Of a stretch of 64,000 nt of DNA, positions 15,168 through 23,498 are shown piece after piece. A program made the position numbers and the translations under genes. The stretch is from an uncultured Oscillospiraceae bacterium (lineage in GTDB: Bacteria > Bacillota > Clostridia > Oscillospirales > Oscillospiraceae): positions 1 to 64,000 of the forward strand of contig CALXDM010000004.1 of the NCBI GenBank assembly GCA_944387065.1. Direction: 5' to 3'. A model generated the notes under the pieces. That model saw only the letters and a list, made by a program, of their open reading frames with translations. It made no database searches and was not told where the DNA came from. Every line of letters starts with the position of its first letter. Position 1 is the stretch's first letter.

Positions 15168-17932
15168 GGCCGCTGAAGCTTGTCCTGTCCGCCTTCGGCC
15201 CCTATGCGGGCAGGACGGAACTGGATCTGTCCCAGCTGGGCACGGGCGGTCTGTACCTCATCACCGGGGACACGGGGGCGGGCAAGACCACCCTTTTTGA
15301 TGCCATCGCCTTCGCCCTTTATGGCCAGGCCAGCGGAGACGCCCGGGAACCTTCTATGCTCCGCTCCAAGTATGCCGCCCCGGACACCCCCACCCAGGTG
15401 GAGCTGCTGTTTGCCTATGGGGGCGCGCAGTACTATGTGAAGCGCAACCCCGAATACCCGCGGCCCAAGGCCCGGGGGGAGGGGGTGACGATGGAGCGGG
15501 CCAATGCGGAGCTGCACACGCCAGACGGCCGGGTGATCACCAAGCAGGCCGAGGTCAACCGCGCCATTGTGGAGCTGCTGGGGGTGGAGCGGGGCCAATT
15601 CACCCAGATCGCCATGATCGCCCAGGGGGAGTTCCGAAAGCTGCTGCTGGCCCCCACCGAGGAACGCAAGCGGATCTTTCAAACCCTGTTTCACACCCAG
15701 CCCTACCAGCGCTTGCAAGGGCGGCTGAAGGAGGAGGTAGCCCAGTTGCGGGGGGACTACGAGGCGGCCTGGGCCAGCATCGACCAGTACCTGTCCGGCC
15801 TGCGCTGCCCGCCGGATAGCCCGCTGGCCCTCCAGGTGGAGCAGGCCCAGGCCCGTCAGCTGCCCTTGGATGAGGTGGCAGGGCTGGTCCAAGCCCTGAT
15901 CCAGGATGACTTGGCCGATCAGGACGGTTGCCGCCAGGCCCGCCAGCAGGTGGAGCAGGAACTGGAGCGGCTCAACGCCCTGCTCACCCAGGCCCAGGAG
16001 CGCGCGCGCACCCAGCGCTCCCTCCAGCAGGCCCAAGCCGCCCTGCAAAGCTGCCTGCCCCAGCTGGCCCAGGCGGAGCGGGCGCTGTCCGCCCAGCGGG
16101 ACAGCCAGGCTCAGGGGGAGACGGTCGCCGCGGCCATCGCAGCTATCCAGGCGGAGCTGCCCCGCTATGGGGAGCTGGATGAGGACCGGGATGCGCTGTC
16201 CGCCCTGACCCAGGCGGTAGACCGGCAGCGAAGCCAGCTCCAGGCCATGGCGGAAGAGCTGGCCGCGGGGCAGGCTGAACTGGACAGGCTGCTGGCGGAA
16301 CAGGCGGCGCTGGCCACGGGGGAGGAGCAGCAGGCTCGCCTGGAGGGAGCGCTGGCCGCTGCCCGGCGGGAAAAGACGGACCTGGACGGGCTGGGCCGGG
16401 AGCTGGATGGAGTGGAACGGCTGGGCCGGGAGCTGGAGGCTGTCCAGGGGGAGTACCTGGTTTTGGCGCAGGCTGCCCAAGCCGCCCAGCAGGCTTATGA
16501 CGGGCTCCATCGGGCCTACCTAGATGAGCAGGCTGGCATCCTGGCCGAGACCCTGCTGCCCGGCGTACCCTGCCCGGTGTGCGGCGCGCCGGATCATCCG
16601 GCACCCGCCCGCAAGTCCACCCAGGCCCCCACCAAGGAGCAGCTGGATCAGGCCCGCCAGCGGGCCGAGCAGGCCGGGCAGCAAGCCGCCCAGGCCAGCG
16701 CCCTGGCCGGGGTCAAGCGGGGCGCCCTGGAGGAACGGCAGGCCGCTCTGGCCCGGATGGCCGAGGCCCTGCTGCCCGGCGTGCAAGCCCAGGGGCTGTC
16801 CCAGGTGATCGCGGCGCGCCGGGCTGAGTTGACCGCTGCCTTGGAACGGATGGAGGGGGAGCTGGCCCGGGTGCGGACGGCGCTGGCCCGCCGGGCCGAG
16901 CTGGATGGTCTGATCCCATGGCGACGGGTCCGGCAGGCCGAGCTGGAACAGACCTGCGCCCGGCTGGATCGGGAACTGGCGGCCCAGGCCGCCCAGGCGG
17001 AGGTCCTGGAGGGGCGCATCCAGGCTTTGGCCGGTACGTTGCGCTACGACAGCGGCCAGGCCGCCCGGCAGGCGGCGGCGGAACTGGCCCGGCAGACCCA
17101 GGAGGGGAAGCGAGCCCTGGATGAGCGTCAGGAAGCCTTTGACCGGATCCAGAGCCAGGTCACCGCCCTTCGGGCCCAGATCAGCCAGGCTCAGGCCCTG
17201 CTGGATGGGCAGCCCGAACCCCAGCAGGAGGCCTGGCAGGCCGCCAAGGAGGAGCTGCTGGCCCAGCGGGGGAAGCTGGCCCGGCGGGAGCAGGAGGTGC
17301 ACACCCGGCTGGCCACCAATCAGAACGCCCTGGAGGGTCTGCGGGCCCGGGCGGCCAGCCTGGCCGGCATCCAGGGGCGATGGGGCTGGGTCAAGGCCCT
17401 GTCCGACACCGCCAACGGGGCCCTGGCCAATCAGCAGAAGATCGCCCTGGAGACCTATGTCCAGGCCTCTTACTTCGACCGGGTGATCCAGCGGGCCAAC
17501 ACCCGTCTCATGGTCATGTCCGGCGGGCAGTATGAGCTGGCCCGCCGGCGGGAAGGGGACGACCACCGGAGCCAGAGCGGGTTGGAACTGGACGTCATCG
17601 ACCACTACAACGGTACGACGCGCAGTGTCAAAACCCTCTCTGGCGGGGAGACCTTTCAGGCATCCCTCTCCCTGGCCCTGGGTCTGTCCGATGAGATCCA
17701 GGCATCCGCCGGGGGCATCCGGCTGGAGAGCATGTTTGTGGACGAGGGCTTTGGCTCGCTGGACGAGGAGTCTCTCCAACAGGCCATGCGGGCCCTGTCC
17801 GGGCTGGCCCAGAGCAACCGCCTGGTGGGCATCATCTCCCATGTGGCCGAGCTGAAGGAGAAGATCGACCGGCAGATCGTGGTGCACAAGCAGCGCGCGG
17901 GCGGCAGCAGGGCGGAGATCCGGCTGATGTGA
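15164..17932 (+). CDS. sbcC: Exonuclease SbcCD subunit C (Rad50-like ATPase)
   Basis: ATPase partner of SbcD. The 922-residue product has Walker A TGDTGAGKTT at residues 34-43, two very long Ala/Gln/Glu/Leu-rich coiled coils flanking a zinc hook CPVC near residue 470, then the signature LSGGETFQASLSLALGLS near 825 and Walker B with FVDEGFGSLD near 860. Coiled coils are unusually Ala/Gln/Arg rich, in line with the GC-rich genome. The ATGA overlap with sbcD shows translational coupling. Confidence 0.96.
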   Translation: MRPLKLVLSAFGPYAGRTELDLSQLGTGGLYLITGDTGAGKTTLFDAIAFALYGQASGDAREPSMLRSKYAAPDTPTQVELLFAYGGAQYYVKRNPEYPRPKARGEGVTMERANAELHTPDGRVITKQAEVNRAIVELLGVERGQFTQIAMIAQGEFRKLLLAPTEERKRIFQTLFHTQPYQRLQGRLKEEVAQLRGDYEAAWASIDQYLSGLRCPPDSPLALQVEQAQARQLPLDEVAGLVQALIQDDLADQDGCRQARQQVEQELERLNALLTQAQERARTQRSLQQAQAALQSCLPQLAQAERALSAQRDSQAQGETVAAAIAAIQAELPRYGELDEDRDALSALTQAVDRQRSQLQAMAEELAAGQAELDRLLAEQAALATGEEQQARLEGALAAARREKTDLDGLGRELDGVERLGRELEAVQGEYLVLAQAAQAAQQAYDGLHRAYLDEQAGILAETLLPGVPCPVCGAPDHPAPARKSTQAPTKEQLDQARQRAEQAGQQAAQASALAGVKRGALEERQAALARMAEALLPGVQAQGLSQVIAARRAELTAALERMEGELARVRTALARRAELDGLIPWRRVRQAELEQTCARLDRELAAQAAQAEVLEGRIQALAGTLRYDSGQAARQAAAELARQTQEGKRALDERQEAFDRIQSQVTALRAQISQAQALLDGQPEPQQEAWQAAKEELLAQRGKLARREQEVHTRLATNQNALEGLRARAASLAGIQGRWGWVKALSDTANGALANQQKIALETYVQASYFDRVIQRANTRLMVMSGGQYELARRREGDDHRSQSGLELDVIDHYNGTTRSVKTLSGGETFQASLSLALGLSDEIQASAGGIRLESMFVDEGFGSLDEESLQQAMRALSGLAQSNRLVGIISHVAELKEKIDRQIVVHKQRAGGSRAEIRLM

Positions 17933-17973
17933 CGCGGGGAGAGTTCGGGAGTCCCGGCGAGGGAAAACAAACG

Positions 17974-18004
17974 GCTCCGGAGGGCCGCCGCGGCCCTCCG
18001 GAGC
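17974..18004. terminator. Shared hairpin between convergent sbcC and proS
   Basis: Thirteen-base GC-rich arms (GCTCCGGAGGGCC and complement) with a very small loop. On the minus strand it is followed by GTTTGTTTT, so it best serves proS; on the plus strand the T-tract is weak. Confidence 0.7.
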
Positions 18005-18031
18005 TGTCTTGAGATCATCAAACGTGGGGGA

Positions 18032-19474
18032 TCAGTAGGAGACGCCCCAGTATACCATGTGCTGGGCGGGCTTGCCGCAGCAGGCGCACACCTCGCCCAG
18101 GCGCTCCTGCTCCAGGGGGATACACCGGGAGGACACCCCCGCCTCCTCCTTCATGCGCAGCTCGCAGGCCAGCTCTCCGCACCACATGGCCTTGGCAAAG
18201 CCGCCCCGGGCGGCCATCTTCTCCCGCACCTCATCCAGGGTGGCGCAGGGATAGGTGTTCTCGTCCAGGTTGCGCTTGGCCTTGCCATACAGCCCCTGCT
18301 GCACCTGCTCCAGCATGTCGGCCACCGCCTGGGCGATCCCGTCCAGGGGGGCGGTGGACTTCTCCCCGTTGTCCCGCCGGACCAGGACGCACTGGCCCTG
18401 TTCCAGATCCTTGGGGCCCAGCTCCAGGCGCAGGGGGACCCCTTTCATCTCATACTCGGCAAACTTCCAGCCGGGGGAGTTGTCGCTCTCGTCCAGCTTC
18501 ACCCGCAGCCCGGCTGCCCGCAGGGTGCCCGCCACCGCCCGGTTGGCCTCCAGCACGCCGTCCTTGTGCTGGGCCACGGGGATGACCACCACCTGGATGG
18601 GGGCGATCCGGGGGGGCAGCACCAAACCGTTGTTGTCCCCGTGAGTCATGATGAGGCCGCCAATCAGCCGGGTGGACACCCCCCAGCTGGTCTGGAAGGG
18701 ATGGTGGGGCTGGTTGTCCTTACCCGCGAAGGTGATGCCAAAGGCCTTGGCAAAGCCGTCGCCAAAGTAGTGGCTGGTGCCTGCCTGGAGGGCCTTCTTA
18801 TCGTGCATCATACACTCCACGGTGTAGGTGGCTTCGGCTCCGGCAAATTTCTCCTTATCGGTCTTACGGCCCTTGACCACTGGCATGGCCAGGTAGTTCT
18901 CGCAGAAATCGGCGTAGATGTTGAACATCCGCTGCGTCTCTTCAACCGCCTCCTGGGCGGTGGCGTGCATGGTGTGCCCCTCCTGCCACAAAAACTCCCG
19001 GTGGCGCAGGAAGGGCCGGCTGGTCTTCTCCCAGCGAATCACAGAGCACCATTGGTTGTACAGCTTGGGCAGGTCCCGGTGGGACTGGATGATGTGGGCA
19101 TAGTGCTCACAAAACAGGGTCTCGGAGGTGGGGCGGATACAGTAGCGCTCCTCCAGCTCTTCGCTGCCCCCGTAGGTGACCCAGGCGCACTCAGGGGCGA
19201 AGCCCTCCACATGGTCCTTCTCCTTCTGGAGCAGGGACTCGGGGATGAGCATGGGTAGGTAGACGTTTTCATGCCCGGTCTGCTTAAACTTTTCATCCAG
19301 AATCCGTTGGAAATTTTCCCAGATGGCGTAGCCATAGGGGCGCAGGATGAACATTCCCTTGATGGAGGAGTAGTCGATCAGCTCCGCCTTCCGGCACACG
19401 TCGGTGAACCATTGGGCGAAGTCGGCCTCCATGTCGGTGATCTGCCGGACCTGTTTGCTTTTCTCTTGTGCCAT
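18032..19474 (-). CDS. proS: Prolyl-tRNA synthetase, short archaeal/eukaryotic-like type
   Basis: Class II synthetase charging tRNA-Pro. At 480 residues it is the short form without the bacterial INS editing domain. Features: the IRPTSETLF proline-site motif near residue 115, [18 protein letters not shown] (motif 2 region), class II motif 3 near GLIMTHGD, an anticodon-binding domain, and a C-terminal cysteine-bearing domain ([15 protein letters not shown]) ending in aromatic residues as in the archaeal type. The ATG at 19474 follows AAGGAAGGG; the frame extends 13 codons upstream without support. Confidence 0.95.
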   Translation of the reverse strand: MAQEKSKQVRQITDMEADFAQWFTDVCRKAELIDYSSIKGMFILRPYGYAIWENFQRILDEKFKQTGHENVYLPMLIPESLLQKEKDHVEGFAPECAWVTYGGSEELEERYCIRPTSETLFCEHYAHIIQSHRDLPKLYNQWCSVIRWEKTSRPFLRHREFLWQEGHTMHATAQEAVEETQRMFNIYADFCENYLAMPVVKGRKTDKEKFAGAEATYTVECMMHDKKALQAGTSHYFGDGFAKAFGITFAGKDNQPHHPFQTSWGVSTRLIGGLIMTHGDNNGLVLPPRIAPIQVVVIPVAQHKDGVLEANRAVAGTLRAAGLRVKLDESDNSPGWKFAEYEMKGVPLRLELGPKDLEQGQCVLVRRDNGEKSTAPLDGIAQAVADMLEQVQQGLYGKAKRNLDENTYPCATLDEVREKMAARGGFAKAMWCGELACELRMKEEAGVSSRCIPLEQERLGEVCACCGKPAQHMVYWGVSY

Positions 19475-19557
19475 AGCGACCCTTCCTTTGACGGCCCGCC
19501 TGGCCGGTTCCATCCGCCGGAGCGGCAGGGGCAGGGCGGGGATTCCTGTAAGTTCCT

Positions 19558-19586
19558 ATTGTATTGCCTGCGGGGAGGAAAGTCAA
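19558..19586 (-). promoter_or_regulatory. Promoter for proS
   Basis: Minus-strand TTGACT and TACAAT with 17-bp spacing, about 85 bases before the proS start. No T-box features were recognised in the short leader. Confidence 0.65.
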
Positions 19587-19593
19587 GGGGAAG

Positions 19594-19655
19594 CGGGAAT
19601 TGCCCTTTTTTAAGGAAAGTAGTGATTTCAAGGGAAATTGAAATTTTTCGTCAAA
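19594..19655 (-). repeat. REP-like dispersed repeat, copy A
   Basis: On the minus strand reads TTTGACGA..., GAAATCACTACTTTCCTT, then AAGGGCAATTCCCG. It matches copy C at 21603-21665 along about 60 bases with scattered mismatches and copy B over its 3' half. It sits just upstream of the proS promoter. Confidence 0.75.
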
Positions 19656-19795
19656 TTGCATAAAAAAGGACTGCCCCCAGATTTGGGAGCAGTCGTGTCC
19701 TAAACATTTGGGTGAAAGAAAGTGCTTTCTCTTTGCCGGATTATCTTTGCAAGAACCTGTTACCGTTACTTTTATTGCTTTGCATATCCAGACAG

Positions 19796-20512
19796 TCAAA
19801 CATTTTCAAACTCAGACAACACATTTTCCAACGTCTCCTGAACATGGTCTTGCAGATTTGGATCCCCAATCACACTGACCCGATATAGCACATGACCCTG
19901 GGCCAGATAAGCGGTACGGGAGACGTATTGCTCCCCGCTGTCCTCTGTAATCAACACGGGATCATCGTCAACATTCGCAATGTAGGACTGCCGCTTCAGT
20001 TCCACAGACCACCCGCTGTCCGTGCTTATCCCCTCTGCGGGGTCACCATACAGCATCGCGTCCAGAGTGACCCTGATCTCGCCGTCCCGATAGCCGCTCT
20101 CGACGCTGAGCCACTCCACATGTCCCTCTCGGGTGCCACATAAGCTGACCCGCACATTGGGAGCATCCTGGAATCCCTCTGGCATACCCACATACGTTCC
20201 ATGGTCAAGCCAGGCCGCTTCCTCCAGCGGATTTGGAACGGACATGCCCAAGAATTCCTCACAGGCTGCCCAATCCGAAAAGTCCTCATAAAAGGCCCCA
20301 GGCAAGTGACTGGACAGCATTTTTTGCTCCGTACTGAGGCTGTCATAGGAATCCCATTCCTCTTGCAGCGCATCATAGACGTCCTGAGCAAGCATCTCAG
20401 CAGAGATGGGTTCTGGTCCAGGTCCTTCAGCCTGTCCAGATTGACCTAAACAACCTGTCAAGCTGGAAATACAGACCAATCCTGATAAGAAACAAACAGC
20501 GAACTTTTTCAT
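19796..20512 (-). CDS. Uncharacterised lipoprotein
   Basis: Secreted lipid-anchored protein, 238 residues. MKKFAVCFLSGLVCISSLTGC is a classic lipoprotein signal with the lipobox LTGC, cysteine about residue 21. The mature part begins with a short Gly/Pro/Glu linker and then an acidic mixed alpha/beta domain with no motif I recognise; the repeated Trp/Tyr and the C-terminal VQETLENVLSEFENV helix suggest a solvent-exposed sensory or binding domain. GGAGG precedes the ATG at 20512, and a consensus promoter lies about 75 bp upstream. Monocistronic. Function unknown. Confidence 0.8.
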   Translation of the reverse strand: MKKFAVCFLSGLVCISSLTGCLGQSGQAEGPGPEPISAEMLAQDVYDALQEEWDSYDSLSTEQKMLSSHLPGAFYEDFSDWAACEEFLGMSVPNPLEEAAWLDHGTYVGMPEGFQDAPNVRVSLCGTREGHVEWLSVESGYRDGEIRVTLDAMLYGDPAEGISTDSGWSVELKRQSYIANVDDDPVLITEDSGEQYVSRTAYLAQGHVLYRVSVIGDPNLQDHVQETLENVLSEFENV

Positions 20513-20584
20513 ATGGTTCAACCTCCATCCTAGCATGTTCTTGCTGGTATAGACGCAAAATTTCGCTGATATTTTATTTTTATC

Positions 20585-20613
20585 ATTATAAAATAAAAAG
20601 ATGTTTTTTGCAA
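20585..20613 (-). promoter_or_regulatory. Promoter for the lipoprotein gene
   Basis: TTGCAA and TATAAT with 17-bp spacing in an AT-rich stretch, read on the minus strand. Confidence 0.65.
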
Positions 20614-20687
20614 GGCATGATAAACTGTCTCACTCAGCCGTTTTCAGGTTAGGGACTTCTATTTGGCGAAACCGACGGAGTTTGGGC

Positions 20688-20730
20688 CGTCACTACTTAT
20701 CTTGAAAAGGGACCGGGAATTGCCCCTTTT
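20688..20730 (+). repeat. REP-like dispersed repeat, copy B (partial)
   Basis: Reads GTCACTACTTATCTTGAAAA then GGGACCGGGAATTGCCCC. It shares the core of copies A and C but lacks their AT-rich first half. Confidence 0.7.
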
Positions 20731-20783
20731 ACAAGATTGGTAGTGATGAAACAAGATCCGCCGGTTTTACCAAACAGCAGGCA

Positions 20784-21050
20784 TTGCCTTTGTTTGGTTT
20801 GACGAGAAAGTCCCCCCTTATCCATATCCGCACCCACAATACCGCCTTGAAGAAGCGGCTTGCCGCCTATGCAAAGCAGCACCCCGGCGCGTGCCGCCAG
20901 GCCGGCAGCGGCCTGGAAACGGGCTGCATGGAGTTTGACATGGAGAAAGGCCGATTCTCTTTTCGTCTGACCGCCCCATACGGCGAGGAACGCCGGGAAG
21001 CAGCGCGGCGGTATGCCAGAGAGAATAACGCCGCCGACAGGCTGAAATGA
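20784..21050 (+). pseudogene. Fragment of an integrative-element accessory protein
   Basis: An 88-residue frame starting only with a TTG that has no ribosome site; protein-like sequence appears to continue upstream without a start. HIRTHNTALKKRLAAYAKQH and RFSFRLTAPYGEERREAARR, ending in a basic REN-rich helix, resemble small accessory proteins carried by Clostridial conjugative elements. Lies among other element remnants (21131-21579), so it is probably a decayed passenger. Low certainty on family. Confidence 0.35.
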
Positions 21051-21130
21051 TGTGGATTTGTTCACAGCCTTATGGTATAATCTTCTTAAAACAACAGAGA
21101 GACAAATCGGGATTTGATGGAGGTTTCGCT

Positions 21131-21358
21131 ATGAAAAAAGTTATTGTTGGTTCAGCTATGTTTATGACAGGCATCATCTCAGCCGTTGTATTATTGGGGG
21201 GAGCGATGGCTTATCAATTTGAGCATATAAACTTAAGTCCATTCTCTATGACGATGCAAATCCTTGCAGAGTATGGTCTTACACCATTTCTGTATGTAGC
21301 AGTAGTTATTGCTGTTGTAGGTATAGTCATTGCAATCTTAGGATTGAAAGAAAAGTAA
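21131..21358 (+). CDS. Small two-helix membrane protein
   Basis: A 75-residue protein starting at ATG 21131 with GGAGG 8 nt upstream. Two hydrophobic segments (about residues 3-27 and 48-70), separated by a short polar loop, and a basic LKEK tail. TTTAAT-like and TATAAT-like sequences near 21065-21080 may be its promoter. No family recognised. AT-rich codons differ from the genome and suit a mobile-element passenger. Confidence 0.55.
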   Translation: MKKVIVGSAMFMTGIISAVVLLGGAMAYQFEHINLSPFSMTMQILAEYGLTPFLYVAVVIAVVGIVIAILGLKEK

Positions 21359-21419
21359 GCTAAATTCCCATTTATCGGGGAGTTTGCCGCCAGCTTAAAC
21401 AACTGAACCCATCCACCCA

Positions 21420-21459
21420 GAGCAGCTATCTTCAACCAAGAAAACGGCTGCTCCTTTTT
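21420..21459 (+). terminator. Terminator after the small membrane protein
   Basis: GAGCAGC and GCTGCTC arms around a 20-nt loop, followed by CTTTTTG. Confidence 0.6.
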
Positions 21460-21489
21460 GTGCCTGCGGGTAGAAAGGAGCGACCAGCT

Positions 21490-21579
21490 ATGACGAAACG
21501 GAGGGAGAAAACACGCGAGGAATTAACCAACGAGATTGAGAACAATCAGGAGAAAATCCGGCGGTATGAGGAATTTTAA
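21490..21579 (+). CDS. Truncated DUF3847-like mobile-element protein
   Basis: A 29-codon ORF (MTKRREKTREELTNEIENNQ, then a short tail ending RRYEEF) after AAGGAG. Charged helical start and position resemble the N-terminus of DUF3847-type proteins found beside relaxase genes in Clostridial conjugative elements, but it stops early. Probably a remnant; the family link is tentative. Confidence 0.4.
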   Translation: MTKRREKTREELTNEIENNQEKIRRYEEF

Positions 21580-21602
21580 TAAGCTGTCGGGATTCCTGTC
21601 AA

Positions 21603-21665
21603 TTTGACGGGAATTTTCAATTTTCCGTGAAATCGCTACTTTCCTTGAAAAGGGACCGGGAATTC
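21603..21665 (+). repeat. REP-like dispersed repeat, copy C
   Basis: Reads TTTGACGGGAATTTTCAATT, then GAAATCGCTACTTTCCTT and GAAAAGGGACCGGGAATTC. Same orientation as B and opposite to A. It lies between the element remnants and the phosphopantetheinyl transferase promoter. Confidence 0.75.
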
Positions 21666-21711
21666 TTTGCCCTGGGCCGGGCGTAGGAGTTCCCTTTTCC
21701 AAAAAATCTGC

Positions 21712-21717
21712 TATAAT
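21712..21717 (+). promoter_or_regulatory. Extended -10 promoter for the lipid gene group
   Basis: TGC-TATAAT, an extended -10, with a poor -35, 68 bases before the phosphopantetheinyl transferase start. Confidence 0.45.
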
Positions 21718-21785
21718 ATGCACACAGGGGCTGCCCCGCCCATTGGCGTTGGCCATGGGGGGGCGGCGCAGGGAGGCAGGGGAGC

Positions 21786-22313
21786 ATGACGGTGGTCTTC
21801 GGAACAAAGGGGGAGGACGGGCGGGCGCTGGCCCACCCGCTGCTGGAACAGGGAGCCAGGCTGCTCTGGGGGTGGGAGCGCCCTTCGCTGGGGCGCAGCC
21901 CCCGGGGCAAACCCTTCTTCCTGGGGGTGCCGGGCCGATGGCTGTCCCTATCCCACAGCGGCGGTTACGCCCTGTGCGCCCTGTCCGACGACGGGCCGGT
22001 GGGGGTGGACATCGAGGTGGTGCGTCCCCACCGGCCTGAGGTGCCCGGCTTTGCCCTGACCAGGGAGGAGGCCGCCTGCTTTGACGGCACCTGGGAGGAT
22101 TTTACCCGGCTGTGGACCCTGAAAGAGAGTTGGTGCAAGATGACCGACCTTCCCCTTTACCCGCCCAGGAAGGCCGCCGTACCCAAGGACTGCCCCCAGC
22201 GCAGCTACGAGGGGGCGGGCTGGCGGGCGGCGATCTGCTGCCGGGGCAGGCCGCCGGAGGAGATCCGGTGGCTGGGGCCGGAGGGATGGGACAGTTCTCT
22301 TCGGGAATCTTGA
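21786..22313 (+). CDS. 4'-phosphopantetheinyl transferase superfamily protein
   Basis: Transfers the phosphopantetheine arm of CoA to a carrier protein. The 175-residue product has the two family motifs, VGVDIE near residue 78 and FTRLWTLKESWCKMT near 110, plus LSLSHSGGYALCAL upstream. It is shorter than Sfp (about 224 aa). ATG 21786 follows GGGGAG. No polyketide or peptide synthetase is nearby, so the partner could be a fatty-acid acyl carrier protein. It heads a co-directional lipid gene run. Confidence 0.85.
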   Translation: MTVVFGTKGEDGRALAHPLLEQGARLLWGWERPSLGRSPRGKPFFLGVPGRWLSLSHSGGYALCALSDDGPVGVDIEVVRPHRPEVPGFALTREEAACFDGTWEDFTRLWTLKESWCKMTDLPLYPPRKAAVPKDCPQRSYEGAGWRAAICCRGRPPEEIRWLGPEGWDSSLRES

Positions 22314-22427
22314 GGGATTCTTTATCAAAACTTAAAGGAAACCCCTGGGGAAAGCTAAGAATCATGGTGTATCATGGCCCTTGAAAACCGGGCGGGAGGG
22401 CCAGCCCCGCCCCGAGGGGGGAGCGCT

Positions 22428-23498
22428 GTGAACATCTTGCTGCTGACTGGAAAGTTTGGAATGGGGCATTGGTCGGCGGCCCAGGCCCTGGCGGCCCAGC
22501 TGGAAGGGGCGGGGCACACCGTGGCCCTGACCGACCTCTTCCACTATGCCATGCCCGAGCTGGCCCCCGCCCTGTATCGGGGGTTCCAATTCCTGGTGAG
22601 TCGGTTGGGCGGGGTGTACAACCTCCACCACCGCCGGACCCGGGACGAGGCGGGGGAGATTCCCCTGGCCAAGCTGCTGGAGCGCAAGGTGGGAGCGCTG
22701 GCGGCAGCGCTGCGCCCGGAGCTGATCCTGTCCACCCATCCGGTGTGCTCCGGGGCGGCGGCCCGGTACAAGCGGGCCGCGGGCAGCACCCTGCCCCTGA
22801 TCACCTGCATGACCGACGTCACCGACCACAGCGAGTGGATCCACCCCGGCACCGACTGCTACCTGGTTCCCTCCCCGGACGTGGGGGAGGCCTTAGTGGG
22901 CAAGGGGGTGGCTGCGGGGCGGATCCTGGTCAGCGGCGTCCCGGTGAAGGATGACTTTGCCGCCGCCCGGCGGCAGGATGGGCCCCGGCGGCTGCTGATC
23001 ATGGGGGGTGGCCTGGGACTGATGCCCCGGCGGGACTCCTTCTACCAGGCGCTCAACGACCTGGAGGGGGTGCGCACCACCATCCTTACGGGGAAGAACC
23101 AGCGGTTGTACCGCCGGCTGGCCGGGCGGTACGCCAACCTGGAGGCGGTACCCTTCACAGACCAGGTGGCGCAGTACATGGCCCAGTCCCACCTGATGCT
23201 GTCCAAGCCGGGTGGCGTCACCTGCTTTGAGGCCATCGCCTCCCGGCTGCCCATGCTGGCTTGGGAGCCGTTTTTGGAGCAGGAGCGGGAGAACGCCCGC
23301 TTTCTGGTGCGCCACGGCATGGCCCGGGTGGCGGGCAAGGAGGAGAGTGCCTGCCTGGCGGCCATCCGGGAGACCATCTACGACCCACAGCTGCTGGCCG
23401 GAATGGAGCGGGCCATGGACCGGCTGGCCGCCGGTCTGTGCCGGGACGCGGTGTGCGCCGCGGTTCAAATTTGGAGTGAGGAGGCGGTTTGCGCGTGA
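22428..23498 (+). CDS. MGDG-synthase-like glycosyltransferase (UgtP/MurG-related)
   Basis: Family 28 glycosyltransferase likely adding hexose to diacylglycerol to make a membrane glycolipid. The N-terminal ILLLTGKFGMGHWSAAQAL is the monogalactosyldiacylglycerol-synthase domain signature; TCMTDVTDHSEWIHPGTD and the donor-site region LMLSKPGGVTCFEAIA (about residues 260-290) are the expected blocks. 356 residues from the GTG at 22428, which has a GGGGGGAG ribosome site; an in-frame ATG at 22374 lacks one. It overlaps the next gene by 4 bp, linking glycolipid synthesis with a flippase-type protein. Confidence 0.85.
   Translation: MNILLLTGKFGMGHWSAAQALAAQLEGAGHTVALTDLFHYAMPELAPALYRGFQFLVSRLGGVYNLHHRRTRDEAGEIPLAKLLERKVGALAAALRPELILSTHPVCSGAAARYKRAAGSTLPLITCMTDVTDHSEWIHPGTDCYLVPSPDVGEALVGKGVAAGRILVSGVPVKDDFAAARRQDGPRRLLIMGGGLGLMPRRDSFYQALNDLEGVRTTILTGKNQRLYRRLAGRYANLEAVPFTDQVAQYMAQSHLMLSKPGGVTCFEAIASRLPMLAWEPFLEQERENARFLVRHGMARVAGKEESACLAAIRETIYDPQLLAGMERAMDRLAAGLCRDAVCAAVQIWSEEAVCA

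Noticed and set aside
19561..19620. GAGGAAAGTC-like stretch suggesting RNase P RNA
   Set aside because: Only a partial match inside the proS promoter; none of the other conserved RNase P blocks are nearby.
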